From Pseudomonadales bacterium (GTDB taxonomy: Bacteria > Pseudomonadota > Gammaproteobacteria > Pseudomonadales > Halieaceae), in assembly GCA_024234815.1 (NCBI GenBank), contig JACKNO010000004.1:186001-250000 (forward strand): a stretch of DNA of 64,000 nucleotides. The letters are read 5' to 3'. The notes under the pieces are model-generated. The model saw only the letters and a program-made list of their open reading frames with translations. It was not told the DNA's origin and searched no databases. Positions 50,934-60,235 of the stretch are shown piece after piece. Position 1 is the first letter of the stretch; the number at the start of each line of letters is the position of its first letter. The translations under genes were made by a program, and so were the position numbers.

Positions 50934-51716
50934 GTGACAACAACTCGCGGACGCGTGCAGGACAAAGTGGCGATTATCACCGGGGCTGCCTCTGGGCTGG
51001 GGCTGGCGACGAGCCAGCGCCTGGCTGAAGAGGGGGCGCGCGTGGTGATGGCGGATATCAACGCGGAGCTTGGCGCCGCCGCTGCCGCCGGGATTCCCGG
51101 GGCACAATTCGTGGTCATGGATGTGACTCGCGAGCAGAACTGGATCGATCTGGTGGACTCCACCGTAGCCAGCCACGGACGCCTGGATATCCTGTGCAAC
51201 TTCGCCGGCATCGTGCGCCTGGCCAGCATCGAGGAAACCAGTGAGGAGATGTGGCGCCAGATCAACGCCGTGGGCACCGATGGAACGTTCTTCGGTTGTA
51301 AACACGCCCTGCGCGTTATGAAAGCGGCTGGTAGCGGCTCCATCATCAATATGTGCTCCACCGCGAGTATCCAGGGCGGGCCCAACATTTTCGCCTATGC
51401 CGCTTCCAAGAGCGCTATACGCGGCATGACCAAATCGGTGGCCTGTCTCAGTGCACAGCAGGGTTATGGCGTGCGCTGCAACTCGGTGCATCCAGGCAAT
51501 ATGGCCACACCGATGCTGCGGGAGGTGTACGAGATCGTCAGGGAACACGATCCCGCGAGCGCAGAGGCGATGGACAAGCTCTGGGTTGGGGAACCGCTGG
51601 ATGTCGCCAACATGGCGCTGTTTCTGGCATCGGATGAATCACGCGCCATTAACGGCGCCGAGATGGTGATCGATAACACCACCACAATTACCGAGGGCTC
51701 CGTGCCCAAACACTGA
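50934..51716 (+). CDS. Short-chain dehydrogenase/reductase
   Basis: 260 residues. Motifs TGAASGLG, CNFAGIVR (NNAG variant), STAS with YAASK. Start: the second GTG (50934) has AGGTGG about 8 bases upstream and is preferred over GTG 50922. Forms a two-gene unit with the SnoaL-like protein 12 bases downstream, under operator 9. Confidence 0.83.
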   Translation: MTTTRGRVQDKVAIITGAASGLGLATSQRLAEEGARVVMADINAELGAAAAAGIPGAQFVVMDVTREQNWIDLVDSTVASHGRLDILCNFAGIVRLASIEETSEEMWRQINAVGTDGTFFGCKHALRVMKAAGSGSIINMCSTASIQGGPNIFAYAASKSAIRGMTKSVACLSAQQGYGVRCNSVHPGNMATPMLREVYEIVREHDPASAEAMDKLWVGEPLDVANMALFLASDESRAINGAEMVIDNTTTITEGSVPKH

Positions 51717-51728
51717 CGAGGAACTGCC

Positions 51729-52247
51729 ATGCCTGCCGCTACGGAAGCCCTGCAAATTCGCAATTCAATGATCGACAACTACAACAGCTATGCCCAGGGC
51801 CTCGACACCAAGGACTGGGCCATGGTGCGCAGCTGTTTTGCTGACAAGGTCTTCATCGACTACGGCAGCATCAGCGACCCCACCGGCTCCCCGGATGTCG
51901 CCCGCAACAGCGAAGACTGGTTACCGGTACTGCAGGGTGTCATCAACGGGTTTGATATAACCCGCCACGCTATCACCAACCACAGGCCGGTCATCACGGA
52001 CAGCACGCTCAGTTGCACCGCCTACCTCACTGCCGACCACGTAATCTTTCCCAATCCGGAGCTGCCGATTGTGACGCCCGAGGACGTGGTGACGGTGGTG
52101 GGGGAATACACCAACTGGTATGAAAAAGACGGTTCGCGTCTGGTAATTTGCCGGTCCAGGCTGGTGATTAACTACACAGGCGGCAACCTCGCCCTGCTGG
52201 GGCAAGCGATGCAGCGTGCGATAGAGCGGGGCGCTACCGCCCCCTGA
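51729..52247 (+). CDS. SnoaL-like (NTF2-fold) protein, second
   Basis: 172 residues. NTF2-like pattern: NSYAQGLDTKDWAMVRSCFA, DYGSISDP and ITRHAITNHRPVI. Similar role options as the SnoaL-like protein at 38227. Its last 14 bases overlap the convergent wax-ester synthase gene. Last gene with a link to the operator-controlled island. Confidence 0.75.
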   Translation: MPAATEALQIRNSMIDNYNSYAQGLDTKDWAMVRSCFADKVFIDYGSISDPTGSPDVARNSEDWLPVLQGVINGFDITRHAITNHRPVITDSTLSCTAYLTADHVIFPNPELPIVTPEDVVTVVGEYTNWYEKDGSRLVICRSRLVINYTGGNLALLGQAMQRAIERGATAP

Positions 52248-53871
52248 GCTTGGCCCTGGTTTTTGGCTTGGGCTTGGGCTTCGCCCTGGTCTTGGGCTTC
52301 GCCCTGGTTTTGGTCCTGGCTTCAGGTTTGGGCTTCGCCCCGGTTTTTACTTTGGCCTTCGGTTTTGCGGCGGCTTTCGCCCTGGTCCCGGTTTTGACTT
52401 TGCCCGTAACCCTGGCTTTCGCCTTCCCTCCTGTCGCTCGTTTTGATGAGGCGACTGGCGCCAGCGCTGCCGCAGCCTTGAGTTCTTCGAACGCCTCCCG
52501 CAGGCACTGCTGGTAAAACTCCGGGTCCGGCAGCATTTCGCGACAGGACAGGAAGTTGATGGTGATGCGCCCCGACGCGCTGAATACGGCGTGAAACAGC
52601 CCCATGGTGTGCAGCAGAGGGCCCATGCCCATGATCAGGTCGAGCCTGGCGCCTGCCAGGTAGAGCGTTACCTGTGGTCCTGGAATATTGGAAATCACCA
52701 CGTTGAACGGCATCGGTATATTCGAGCTGGCGGTTGCCAGGGAGGCCGCCCGCATACCCCAGCCGAGTACCTGCGGAACCATGATCTCACTCATATCCAT
52801 GATGACGCTGGTGCCAAGTGCCTCGGCGAATGCCTTGGACTCGGTAGCACTGAGGTTGACCGCGCGCAGGCGCTCCAGCGGATCCGCGATATCCGTTCCC
52901 ATGCTGATGGTCATGTTGCTGACCTGGTTGCCGGTGGAGGCACTGTTGCGTTCGCTGCGCATATTGATCGGTGCGGTGCATGAAAGCGTGGTTTCCGGCA
53001 GTTCCTCCTTGTTTTGCAGATACTTGCGCAGTCCGCCTCCGACTATGGCGACGATGACATCGTTTACGGTAGCGCCTTCCACGCTGCGCCGAATAGCCTT
53101 CACTTCTGCCAGGTCCATGATCAGCGCATCCGTGACCCGGGAGCTGCTGACCGGGCCGTTGAAACGACAGCGCACCATGGGAGGACGTTGCGTGGTTTTG
53201 TGCTCCGCGGTCTTGCGGCTCGCGCGGATAACCGCCGGCACGAGGTGTTGCACCTTGTCCAGCAATGTGGCGGGTCGCTTCAGGGTGTTCAGATACGCCT
53301 GGGACCAGATTTGCCAGTCTGTGGGGTCACTTTCTCCCTGCCAGGTGTCGGTCACGGGCGGGGGCTCAATTTCGTCCGTGAGACTGTGAATCGCGGTGAC
53401 GATTTCGGCGCCGGAAATTCCGTCTATCGCCGAGTGGTGGACCTTCAGCATTATCGCGAAACTGTGATCGGGCAGCCCCGCCACATTATTCAGGCCCTCT
53501 ATCACGTAGGCCTCCCACAGGGGGCGGCGCATATCCAGCCCGCGGGCATGCAGCCGCGCCAGGAGCAGGCAGAACTGGTGCCAGTCGCCGGGTTGGGGCA
53601 GGGCGATATGGCGGATGTGGAATTCCAGGTCGAAGTCGGGATCTTCCACCCAATAGGGTGTATCCAGGCCGAAGGCGCCGCCGGCAAGCTTGCGCCTGAA
53701 GATGCTCGATTTATGCAGGTTGCGTTCAAAGGCCGTAAGAATCTCCCCGTATTTCACCGGGTGGTCCCTGCGCGCTGACTGGTCGTAGACCAGAACGGGG
53801 CTGATATGCATGGGTGTACGCGCGGTTTCCTGTTGCAGGAAACTGCTGTCCATTTCGGTGAGCTTTTGCAT
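52234..53871 (-). CDS. WS/DGAT acyltransferase with Lys/Ala/Pro-rich tail
   Basis: 545 residues. Acyltransferase motif VHHSAIDGISG (HHxxxDG) near residue 143; late PLLHTMGLFHAVFSASG fits the WS/DGAT (PF03007/PF06974) family, which makes wax esters or triacylglycerol from acyl-CoA. The last 65 residues are extra: a basic Lys/Ala/Pro tail with TRAKPK repeats, like histone H1 tails. The tail may bind DNA, membranes or polyphosphate. Its 3' end overlaps the convergent SnoaL gene by 14 bases. Confidence 0.88.
   Translation of the reverse strand: MQKLTEMDSSFLQQETARTPMHISPVLVYDQSARRDHPVKYGEILTAFERNLHKSSIFRRKLAGGAFGLDTPYWVEDPDFDLEFHIRHIALPQPGDWHQFCLLLARLHARGLDMRRPLWEAYVIEGLNNVAGLPDHSFAIMLKVHHSAIDGISGAEIVTAIHSLTDEIEPPPVTDTWQGESDPTDWQIWSQAYLNTLKRPATLLDKVQHLVPAVIRASRKTAEHKTTQRPPMVRCRFNGPVSSSRVTDALIMDLAEVKAIRRSVEGATVNDVIVAIVGGGLRKYLQNKEELPETTLSCTAPINMRSERNSASTGNQVSNMTISMGTDIADPLERLRAVNLSATESKAFAEALGTSVIMDMSEIMVPQVLGWGMRAASLATASSNIPMPFNVVISNIPGPQVTLYLAGARLDLIMGMGPLLHTMGLFHAVFSASGRITINFLSCREMLPDPEFYQQCLREAFEELKAAAALAPVASSKRATGGKAKARVTGKVKTGTRAKAAAKPKAKVKTGAKPKPEARTKTRAKPKTRAKPKPKPKTRAKLRGR
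52273..52344 (+). repeat. 18-base tandem repeat encoding the basic tail
   Basis: CTTGGGCTTCGCCCTGGT occurs twice in exact tandem (52273-52308), and a third copy with two changes is at 52327-52344. On the minus strand each unit encodes TRAKPK of the WS/DGAT tail. Such repeats can change copy number by slippage. Confidence 0.75.
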
Positions 53872-54145
53872 GTCTTTTCCTTCGTTTACTGTGCCCCGCA
53901 GGTACGTCTAGCGGGCTTTCCTGTGTGGCCATATGCTATGTGATCCGGGGTGGCTCCCGGTGGCGTTGCAGCCCCGATGTGCAGGCCGGGCCATACACGG
54001 AACATCTCGCGACAAGGGTTCGAGTTTAGGTCAATTTGAATGTATATAAAACAGGGCAACCCGGTTCCCCTGGCGTATCCTGACTGAATATAAAGACTTT
54101 CCGTCGCAGCTGCTCCAGGTGGCATTCACGGGGAATCAGCCGCCG

Positions 54146-55051
54146 CTAATTCAGCCTCTGGAAATTGCCGGTCGCTTCTTCCCAGACCCTGGTTAGCACA
54201 AATTCCCGGTCCAGCGGCAGTGGGATAATCATGTGAATCGCCTGGTATCCCTCATCAGCCGTTAGCCGGGTAGTAGTGAGAGTATCCTCCAGGCTCATTT
54301 CCCGGTTTGCCACCTCGCGCCCGATGTCCGCAAGCTGGGTCATAAACGTCAGGAACTGCTTCAGCCCGGCGCGGTCGGTGGTGGCGCCGTGACCGGGAAT
54401 CACCCGGTCGAAATCCAGTTGCAGCATGATCTCCAGGCTGAGGACCCATTGCGGCACACTGCCGCCCGCTTCAAGATCCACGCTGGGGTAGAGGCGGTTG
54501 AACATCAGGTCTCCGGTGTGCAGCACCTTTTCATCCCTGAACAGTACCACCAGGTCGCCATCGGTATGGCCCGCACCCGGGTGGATCAACTGCATGGTTT
54601 TATCACCTACCTGCAGGGTCATTCGATCACTGAAGGTCTCCGTGGGCAGCAATCTGGCGGCCTCGCCTGTCCAGAAATCGGCATCAAGAGTCTCCAGGTG
54701 AGAGAGGGTGCGTTCGGTGGACAAGACCCGGGTTCCGGCTTCAAAGGCCGGATTGCCGTGGGTGTGATCGAGGTGATAGTGGGTGTTGATCAGCAGCACG
54801 ACATCCGCGCCGGTCAGCTCTATCGCCAGTTCCCGAATCCGCCTGCCCTGCAGGGGAAGGGTCATGGTGTCAACGACCACGGTGCCCGCGCTGGTTCTGA
54901 GGACGGCTGTATTTCCGCCCAGCCCGCGCAGCACGAACAGGTCATCGCTGAGCTGTTCCACCTCCAGGGTCCTCACCTGCACAAATACGAAAATGCAGAG
55001 TGTGATTAACAGTGCAATCAGCGCGAGTAATCTGTATTGCCATTTTTTCAT
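54146..55051 (-). CDS. Membrane-anchored metallo-beta-lactamase-fold hydrolase
   Basis: 301 residues. N-terminal membrane anchor (RLLALIALLITLCIFVFV), then the metal-site motif THYHLDHTHGN (HxHxDH), GAGHTDGDLVV, TGDLMF and PGHGATTD. The start at 55051 was chosen since the anchor follows it and GGGAGAAG lies upstream. Catalytic domain probably in the periplasm; substrate unknown (beta-lactam, ester or lactone are options). Confidence 0.83.
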   Translation of the reverse strand: MKKWQYRLLALIALLITLCIFVFVQVRTLEVEQLSDDLFVLRGLGGNTAVLRTSAGTVVVDTMTLPLQGRRIRELAIELTGADVVLLINTHYHLDHTHGNPAFEAGTRVLSTERTLSHLETLDADFWTGEAARLLPTETFSDRMTLQVGDKTMQLIHPGAGHTDGDLVVLFRDEKVLHTGDLMFNRLYPSVDLEAGGSVPQWVLSLEIMLQLDFDRVIPGHGATTDRAGLKQFLTFMTQLADIGREVANREMSLEDTLTTTRLTADEGYQAIHMIIPLPLDREFVLTRVWEEATGNFQRLN

Positions 55052-55315
55052 GGTAGCTTCTCCCCGATAAGGCGATTGTCTGGAGGCGCGGCGCTTGTCT
55101 GTGTGCAGGTATTCTGACACAGCTTTGACCCCTGCGCTGTTCCGCGGCTGATACTGGATCTCCCGTGCGTGCTGGCTGCGGCGGCTCCCATCCGGTCGCG
55201 GCGAGTCCGGCGCCGCTGGTGTGGGACCGGCCCGCAGCCAAATGTCCGGATAACTCGCGACATACCCCTGCTTTTGCGTAAACTGTGACCTGTCTGGGCA
55301 AGAGAGGAGCATCCC

Positions 55316-56080
55316 ATGTTTGCAACGCTGGAAGTCGCGGTTGAAGGCCCTGTTGGCACGCTATGGCTCAATCGCCCGCAACGTCTCAATGCGCTGTCGG
55401 TTGAAGTCCTGCGCGAACTCGCCGCCGCGGCGCGCTGGTTTGACGAGCAGCCGCACCTGCGGGTGGTTGTCGTCGGCGGCCGCGGCCGGGCTTTTTCAGC
55501 GGGCGCAGACCTCGACGGTTTTCCCGCGGTCTCCGATGCCGGCGTACGCCAGGCCGCGGACCTCGGCCGGCAGATGGCTGAGGCACTGGAAGATATGCGC
55601 GCGGTAACGATTGCGCGCATCCAGGGTTGGTGCGTTGGCGGTGGCCTGGTGTTGGCCGCCGCCTGTGACCTGCGGGTGGCAGCGGATACTGCGCGTTTTT
55701 CGATTCCTGAAATCGATCTGGGCATCCCGCTGGCGTGGGGCGGTATCCCTCGTCTTGTTCGTGAAATCGGCCCTGCGCTGACCAAGGAACTGGTGATCAC
55801 CTGCCGGGAGTTCAGTCCCCGCGAGGCACAGGCCGCCGGCTTCCTGAACCGGGTAGTGGGTGAAACCGAACTGGACGCCGAGGTGAATGCGCTGGCCGCT
55901 GAAGTCGCGGCCCGCCCGGCGATGCCGGTGGCCGCGACCAAGCGCCACGTGAATGCGGTGACCTCCCAGATGGTAGGCACCGCGCGGGCCTGGTCCGACG
56001 CGGACGGCCTGGTCGGTGGCCTGCTGGATCCGGAATGCGAAGCCGCCCGCCTGGCTTATGTCAAAGCCCGCGGCCGATAG
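55316..56080 (+). CDS. Enoyl-CoA hydratase/isomerase-family protein
   Basis: 254 residues. Crotonase fold: AFSAGADLDGF oxyanion loop, GWCVGGGLVLAAACDLRVA, FSIPEIDLGIP. AGGAG precedes the start. Hydrates or isomerises an enoyl-CoA. It is 81 bases upstream of the malonyl-CoA decarboxylase gene, suggesting one unit. Confidence 0.87.
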   Translation: MFATLEVAVEGPVGTLWLNRPQRLNALSVEVLRELAAAARWFDEQPHLRVVVVGGRGRAFSAGADLDGFPAVSDAGVRQAADLGRQMAEALEDMRAVTIARIQGWCVGGGLVLAAACDLRVAADTARFSIPEIDLGIPLAWGGIPRLVREIGPALTKELVITCREFSPREAQAAGFLNRVVGETELDAEVNALAAEVAARPAMPVAATKRHVNAVTSQMVGTARAWSDADGLVGGLLDPECEAARLAYVKARGR

Positions 56081-56160
56081 GCTGCGGATCGTTTAAACCG
56101 GGGAGCGCGACGGCCTCCTCGACGTGCAGTCAAGCACCTCCTGATGATTGGAACACTGTT

Positions 56161-57510
56161 ATGCCGGAACAAGTAAGCACGCCCGTTGAAGCCGCCAAAC
56201 CGGTCGCCGGCGCCGTGACCACCCTGGGCCGAACCCTGAGTTCGGTAATAGAGGCCGGTCGGGAGATTCTCGCGAGGCGGCGCAGCGGAATCCCCGCGGC
56301 CACCAACTCGGCCGGGGCAATGCTGGTCCTGTGCCGCGATTTGATCGATCACCGCGGGGAGGCCTCCGGCCTGGCACTGGCGGGCGAAATCATCGCCGGA
56401 TACCAGCAGCTTACAGCCCAGGCAAGGATGGACTTCTTCACCAGCCTGGTCACTGAGTTCGACGTGAATCCCGATGACATAGCCGATGCCGCACGGCGCT
56501 ATGTCGAAGAACCGGGCCTGGAGAATTTGTGGACCCTGAATCGCGCAATTGAGGCCCCGCGCCAGAAACTGTTTCGGCGCATAAACATGGCGCCGGACGG
56601 TACCAGGGCCCTGGTTGCGATGCGTGGGCAACTGTTACCGCTGCTGCGCGAGAATCCGGCTCTGCGGGGGGTCGACTCGGATCTGCGGCATCTGTTTATT
56701 TCCTGGTTCAACAAGGGTTTCCTGGAACTGCGTCGGATAGATTGGTCGTCGCCGGCCATGGTACTGGAGAAAATAATCGATTACGAAGCGGTGCACCAGA
56801 TCAATGGCTGGGACGATCTGCGCAGTCGCCTGCGAGAAGATCGCCGCTGCTTCGCCTTTTTCCATCCGGCGCTGGCCAATGATCCGCTGGTGTTTGTGGA
56901 AATCGCCCTGACCGAAGATATTCCGGGTGATCTTGCGCCCCTGCTGGTGCAGCAGCGCCAGCCACCGGCTTCAGCCAAACTTAGCACGGTGGTCTTCTAC
57001 TCGATCAGCAATTGCCACGCCGGACTCGCCGGTATTTCCTTTGGCAATTTCCTGATCAAGAATGTGGTCGAAGAACTCACCAATGAAATGCCGGAACTGA
57101 AGACCTTTGTCACGCTCTCGCCGGTGCCGGGTTTTCGCCGCTGGCTGATGGGCGCCGACCTGACGGGGTTGATAGCCGAAAATCTGGTGGCAAAGGTGAA
57201 GCAGCCGCCAGGGCCGGTAGTTGAACAATCCGTTTACGATGCGCAACTCAAACTTTGCGCCCACTACCTGCTGCGCGTTAAATCAGGTTCCGCGCCACTT
57301 GACCCGGTGGCCCGTTTCCACCTGAGCAACGGTGCGCGCCTGCATAGAATGCACGGTGGCGCAGACCTGTCGACAAAGGGCAGGGAGCAGTCGGCGGGCA
57401 TTATGGTCAACTACCTGTATGACCTTGGGAAGATAGAGGAAAATCACGAAGCCTACTTTGAGCAGGGCAAGATTGCCGTCTCTCGCACTATCAGCAAGCT
57501 TTTGGACTAG
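56161..57510 (+). CDS. Malonyl-CoA decarboxylase
   Basis: 449 residues. Family motifs from memory: FFHPALANDPLVFVEIALTE, SISNCHAGLAGISFGNFLIK, LSPVPGFRRWL. Converts malonyl-CoA to acetyl-CoA and CO2, which removes a product of odd acids or balances fatty-acid synthesis. The ATG at 56161 has only a weak ribosome site. Ends near the convergent second WS/DGAT gene. Confidence 0.9.
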   Translation: MPEQVSTPVEAAKPVAGAVTTLGRTLSSVIEAGREILARRRSGIPAATNSAGAMLVLCRDLIDHRGEASGLALAGEIIAGYQQLTAQARMDFFTSLVTEFDVNPDDIADAARRYVEEPGLENLWTLNRAIEAPRQKLFRRINMAPDGTRALVAMRGQLLPLLRENPALRGVDSDLRHLFISWFNKGFLELRRIDWSSPAMVLEKIIDYEAVHQINGWDDLRSRLREDRRCFAFFHPALANDPLVFVEIALTEDIPGDLAPLLVQQRQPPASAKLSTVVFYSISNCHAGLAGISFGNFLIKNVVEELTNEMPELKTFVTLSPVPGFRRWLMGADLTGLIAENLVAKVKQPPGPVVEQSVYDAQLKLCAHYLLRVKSGSAPLDPVARFHLSNGARLHRMHGGADLSTKGREQSAGIMVNYLYDLGKIEENHEAYFEQGKIAVSRTISKLLD

Positions 57511-57546
57511 TCCCCTGGAAAGCGTGAAGGCTTGGCGGTCGGGCCC

Positions 57547-59079
57547 TCAGGCGGTGGCCGCCATTTTTGTTCTGGCGCGGTCGCGTTTGCTGTCGGTAGC
57601 TGCTGGTTTGCGGGCGGCAGGGCGCGGGCGGCGCTTGCGGGATTTCAGGTAACTTTCGAGTTCTCCCACCGTTTCATCCAGGCATTGCCTCATGACTTCG
57701 GGATCGGGCATCATGTTGCGGTCGGAGGTGAAGGTCAGCCCAATCTTGTCGACGTGGGTGCTGGCGCTGAAGTTAAGTCCGCAGCCGCTGTAGAGTGGCG
57801 AGATCCCGGTAAATCCGTCCAGGCGAGCGCCCAGCAGGTAAAGTGGTTTGTCCGAGCCTTTCAGCTCCGCGAGCCCCAGGTTACCCCCCGACATTACCGC
57901 CCGGTTGAGGCTGATTTTGCGGTTCGCCAATTTTCCCAGCCATGCCAGCAGTGGCGCCGGCACATTCTCATACAGTGAACGCAGCTTGAAACTTGTCAGC
58001 TCGGCGTTCTCAATGGACTGCAGTTCCCGGTTGGCGGCGTAAATCGCCTGCAGTCGCCCGATGGGAAAAATTATGGGGGTGTGCAGTTCAACCTGGTTAA
58101 TCGCAATGCGGTTGCCTACCAGTGCATGGGCGCCGGCATTGCGCACATTGACCTCCAGCAAAGCCTGTAGCGACGAATCACCGATTTCATCGTGCCGTTC
58201 CAGGTAGCGCCGCATGGCCTCCCCGCAGACCGCCAGCAAGGCGTGCGAGAGCGTGGCGCCTGGCACTTCGGCCAGGTATGCATCAAACAGCTTGCGCGGA
58301 TAAAAGGCACCCTCAAAGACGCGCGCGGTGCTCAGGGGTTGGGAAAAACGGCTGGGTAGACTCTTGCCCTCGTCCGCTTCCACGGCGCTCTGCGCCACGC
58401 GAATCGACAAACGGGTGATGATCTTGGAAAGCGTCCGTATATTGCTGGCCGACTGCAGCGCGAGGCGCAATGAACGTACCGAGTTGTTGACCACGCCCCG
58501 CAACAGCATTTCAACCGTGCCGGGTGCGATAGCGGGCAAATGGGCGATATGCTGTGCGGAGGATTCGTGCTGCCGGGTATTGGGGGTGAGCGCGTGCAGG
58601 GATTGCAACAGCTCCTGCGCGGTGAATTCATCCATCGCGCAGTGGTGTATCTTGAAGAAAATGGCAAAACTGTTGGCGGGCATGCCCGCTACCTTATCCA
58701 GCCCCTCGATGACATACAGTTCCCACAGGGGCCGGCTCATATCCAGGGGGCGCGAGTGCAGCCGCGACACCTGTATGCAGAACTGGCGCCAGTCACCGGG
58801 CTTGGGCAGGGCCAGGTGGCGAACGTGGAAATCCAGGTCGAACTTCTTGTCATCGACCCAGTAGGGGTAGTCCAGATCTGCGGGTGTGCGCTGGATTTTC
58901 TGGGAGAATACGGGAGCGGAATTGAGCCAGTTGCGCAGGTGTTCGCGGATGTGGGTAAAACGAACAGGCTTGTCGCCGAGGGAAGACTGGTCGTAGAGGT
59001 ACATCAGGCTGATATGTGTGGGGCTCTCCGCTCGCTCCAGAAAAAGGAAATTCGCGTCTTCGCTGTCAACCTGGTACAT
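57547..59079 (-). CDS. WS/DGAT acyltransferase, variant active-site motif
   Basis: 510 residues from ATG 59079; the longer TTG frame (59106) adds nothing conserved. The motif reads IHHCAMDEFTA, so HHxxxDG has Glu in place of Gly. N-terminal NFLFLERAESPTHISLMYLYD and later motifs are typical. A basic C-terminal tail (RKRRPRPAARKPAA) is shorter than that of the other copy. Probably makes wax ester or TAG; the D-E change might alter or disable activity. Confidence 0.82.
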   Translation of the reverse strand: MYQVDSEDANFLFLERAESPTHISLMYLYDQSSLGDKPVRFTHIREHLRNWLNSAPVFSQKIQRTPADLDYPYWVDDKKFDLDFHVRHLALPKPGDWRQFCIQVSRLHSRPLDMSRPLWELYVIEGLDKVAGMPANSFAIFFKIHHCAMDEFTAQELLQSLHALTPNTRQHESSAQHIAHLPAIAPGTVEMLLRGVVNNSVRSLRLALQSASNIRTLSKIITRLSIRVAQSAVEADEGKSLPSRFSQPLSTARVFEGAFYPRKLFDAYLAEVPGATLSHALLAVCGEAMRRYLERHDEIGDSSLQALLEVNVRNAGAHALVGNRIAINQVELHTPIIFPIGRLQAIYAANRELQSIENAELTSFKLRSLYENVPAPLLAWLGKLANRKISLNRAVMSGGNLGLAELKGSDKPLYLLGARLDGFTGISPLYSGCGLNFSASTHVDKIGLTFTSDRNMMPDPEVMRQCLDETVGELESYLKSRKRRPRPAARKPAATDSKRDRARTKMAATA

Positions 59080-59144
59080 GTTTTCGGTTTCCGTTGGCTG
59101 GTTCAACTGGCTCTGGTATTTGCAGCGCCCTTCTGAAACTGTCT

Positions 59145-60062
59145 CTATAAAATATGCTGTTGGATGAAATGGCCGGCTTTTTCCAGCGCCTCGTTACTTT
59201 CCGGCAGGAAGGCGAAGGCCTGCCAGACGTGCGGCACCTTGCGCCAGATATCCACGTTTACGGGCACATCGTAGGTGTGGCAGCGACGGGCGAGGCGCAG
59301 GCTGTCATCGAGCAGCATCTCACTGTCACTGACCTGGATGTACATGGGAGGCAAGCCGGCAAAGTTGCCGTTGATGGGCGAGACCATCGGGTCGCTGGGA
59401 TCGCTGCCACCGAGGTAGAGCGGCCTGGGATTGATGGCGCGCTGGGCCGGGGCCGGCAGTGCGGTATCACTCGCCGCGTTCTTCCAGCGCGAAGGCGCGT
59501 GGTCGCTGACGTCGAGCAGGGGCGACAACATATAGGCGCAGGCCGGCATCGGCAGTTTCTGTTCCTTGAGGGCCAGCAGGGTAGAGAGGGTGAGGCCGCC
59601 GCCCGCTGAATCCCCGGCGATAATAATGTTTTCCGGTGCAATGCCCTGATCCAGCAGCCATCTGTAGGCGAGCACAGAGTCTTCAAGGCAGGCAGGGAAG
59701 GGGTGTTCGGGGGCCAGCCGATAATAGGTCATCAGCGCCCGCGTGTTGGCGCACTTGCACAGTCTGCTGACCATGCCCGCGTGAATATTGGGCGTGCGCA
59801 ATACATAGGCACCGCCGGGCAGGTAGAGCATGACGCGCCGGGTAGTGCCGTCATTGGCGCCGATCCACTCCGCATCGAACCGGGCGCCTGGTATTTTTAC
59901 CGCTTCGCGCTGGGTCCCGCGCGGCAGCGCCAACCTGCCGACAACCCTGTCGCTGACAGCCACCAGCTTGCGTATACGGTCAATCGAATCCATATGCCGC
60001 AGCATCGGCTTGATACTCAGGCTGAGTTGCAAGTTGAGTAGGTCGGTTTGCCAGCTTTGCAT
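59145..60062 (-). CDS. Alpha/beta hydrolase, HSL-like esterase
   Basis: 305 residues. Nucleophile elbow GDSAGGG; the oxyanion stretch reads YLPGGAYV where the family has HGGG. Triad Asp/His near DDSLRLARR and VPHVWQAF. Likely esterase or lipase acting on short or wax esters. Adjacent to the second WS/DGAT gene, perhaps turning over its product. Confidence 0.82.
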   Translation of the reverse strand: MQSWQTDLLNLQLSLSIKPMLRHMDSIDRIRKLVAVSDRVVGRLALPRGTQREAVKIPGARFDAEWIGANDGTTRRVMLYLPGGAYVLRTPNIHAGMVSRLCKCANTRALMTYYRLAPEHPFPACLEDSVLAYRWLLDQGIAPENIIIAGDSAGGGLTLSTLLALKEQKLPMPACAYMLSPLLDVSDHAPSRWKNAASDTALPAPAQRAINPRPLYLGGSDPSDPMVSPINGNFAGLPPMYIQVSDSEMLLDDSLRLARRCHTYDVPVNVDIWRKVPHVWQAFAFLPESNEALEKAGHFIQQHIL

Positions 60063-60235
60063 GGCCTCAGGTCCTGGAGGTGGGGTTGCGGAACTGGTGG
60101 CTGTTCAGCCGCACATTAAATTTCAGTGCGCCGGACAGGTTTACAGTGACACTTGATACTAGCCCCAATGGGAATAGGGATAAAGCTTGATCTTTGCGGT
60201 TAAAACCTGTTCGAAAACGGTTGCGGCCCACGGCG

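Noticed and set aside
54051..54068. ACAGGGCAACCCGGTTCC after TATATAAA, upstream of the first WS/DGAT, as a tenth operator
   Set aside because: Only about half of the consensus arm positions match and the arms are not palindromic.
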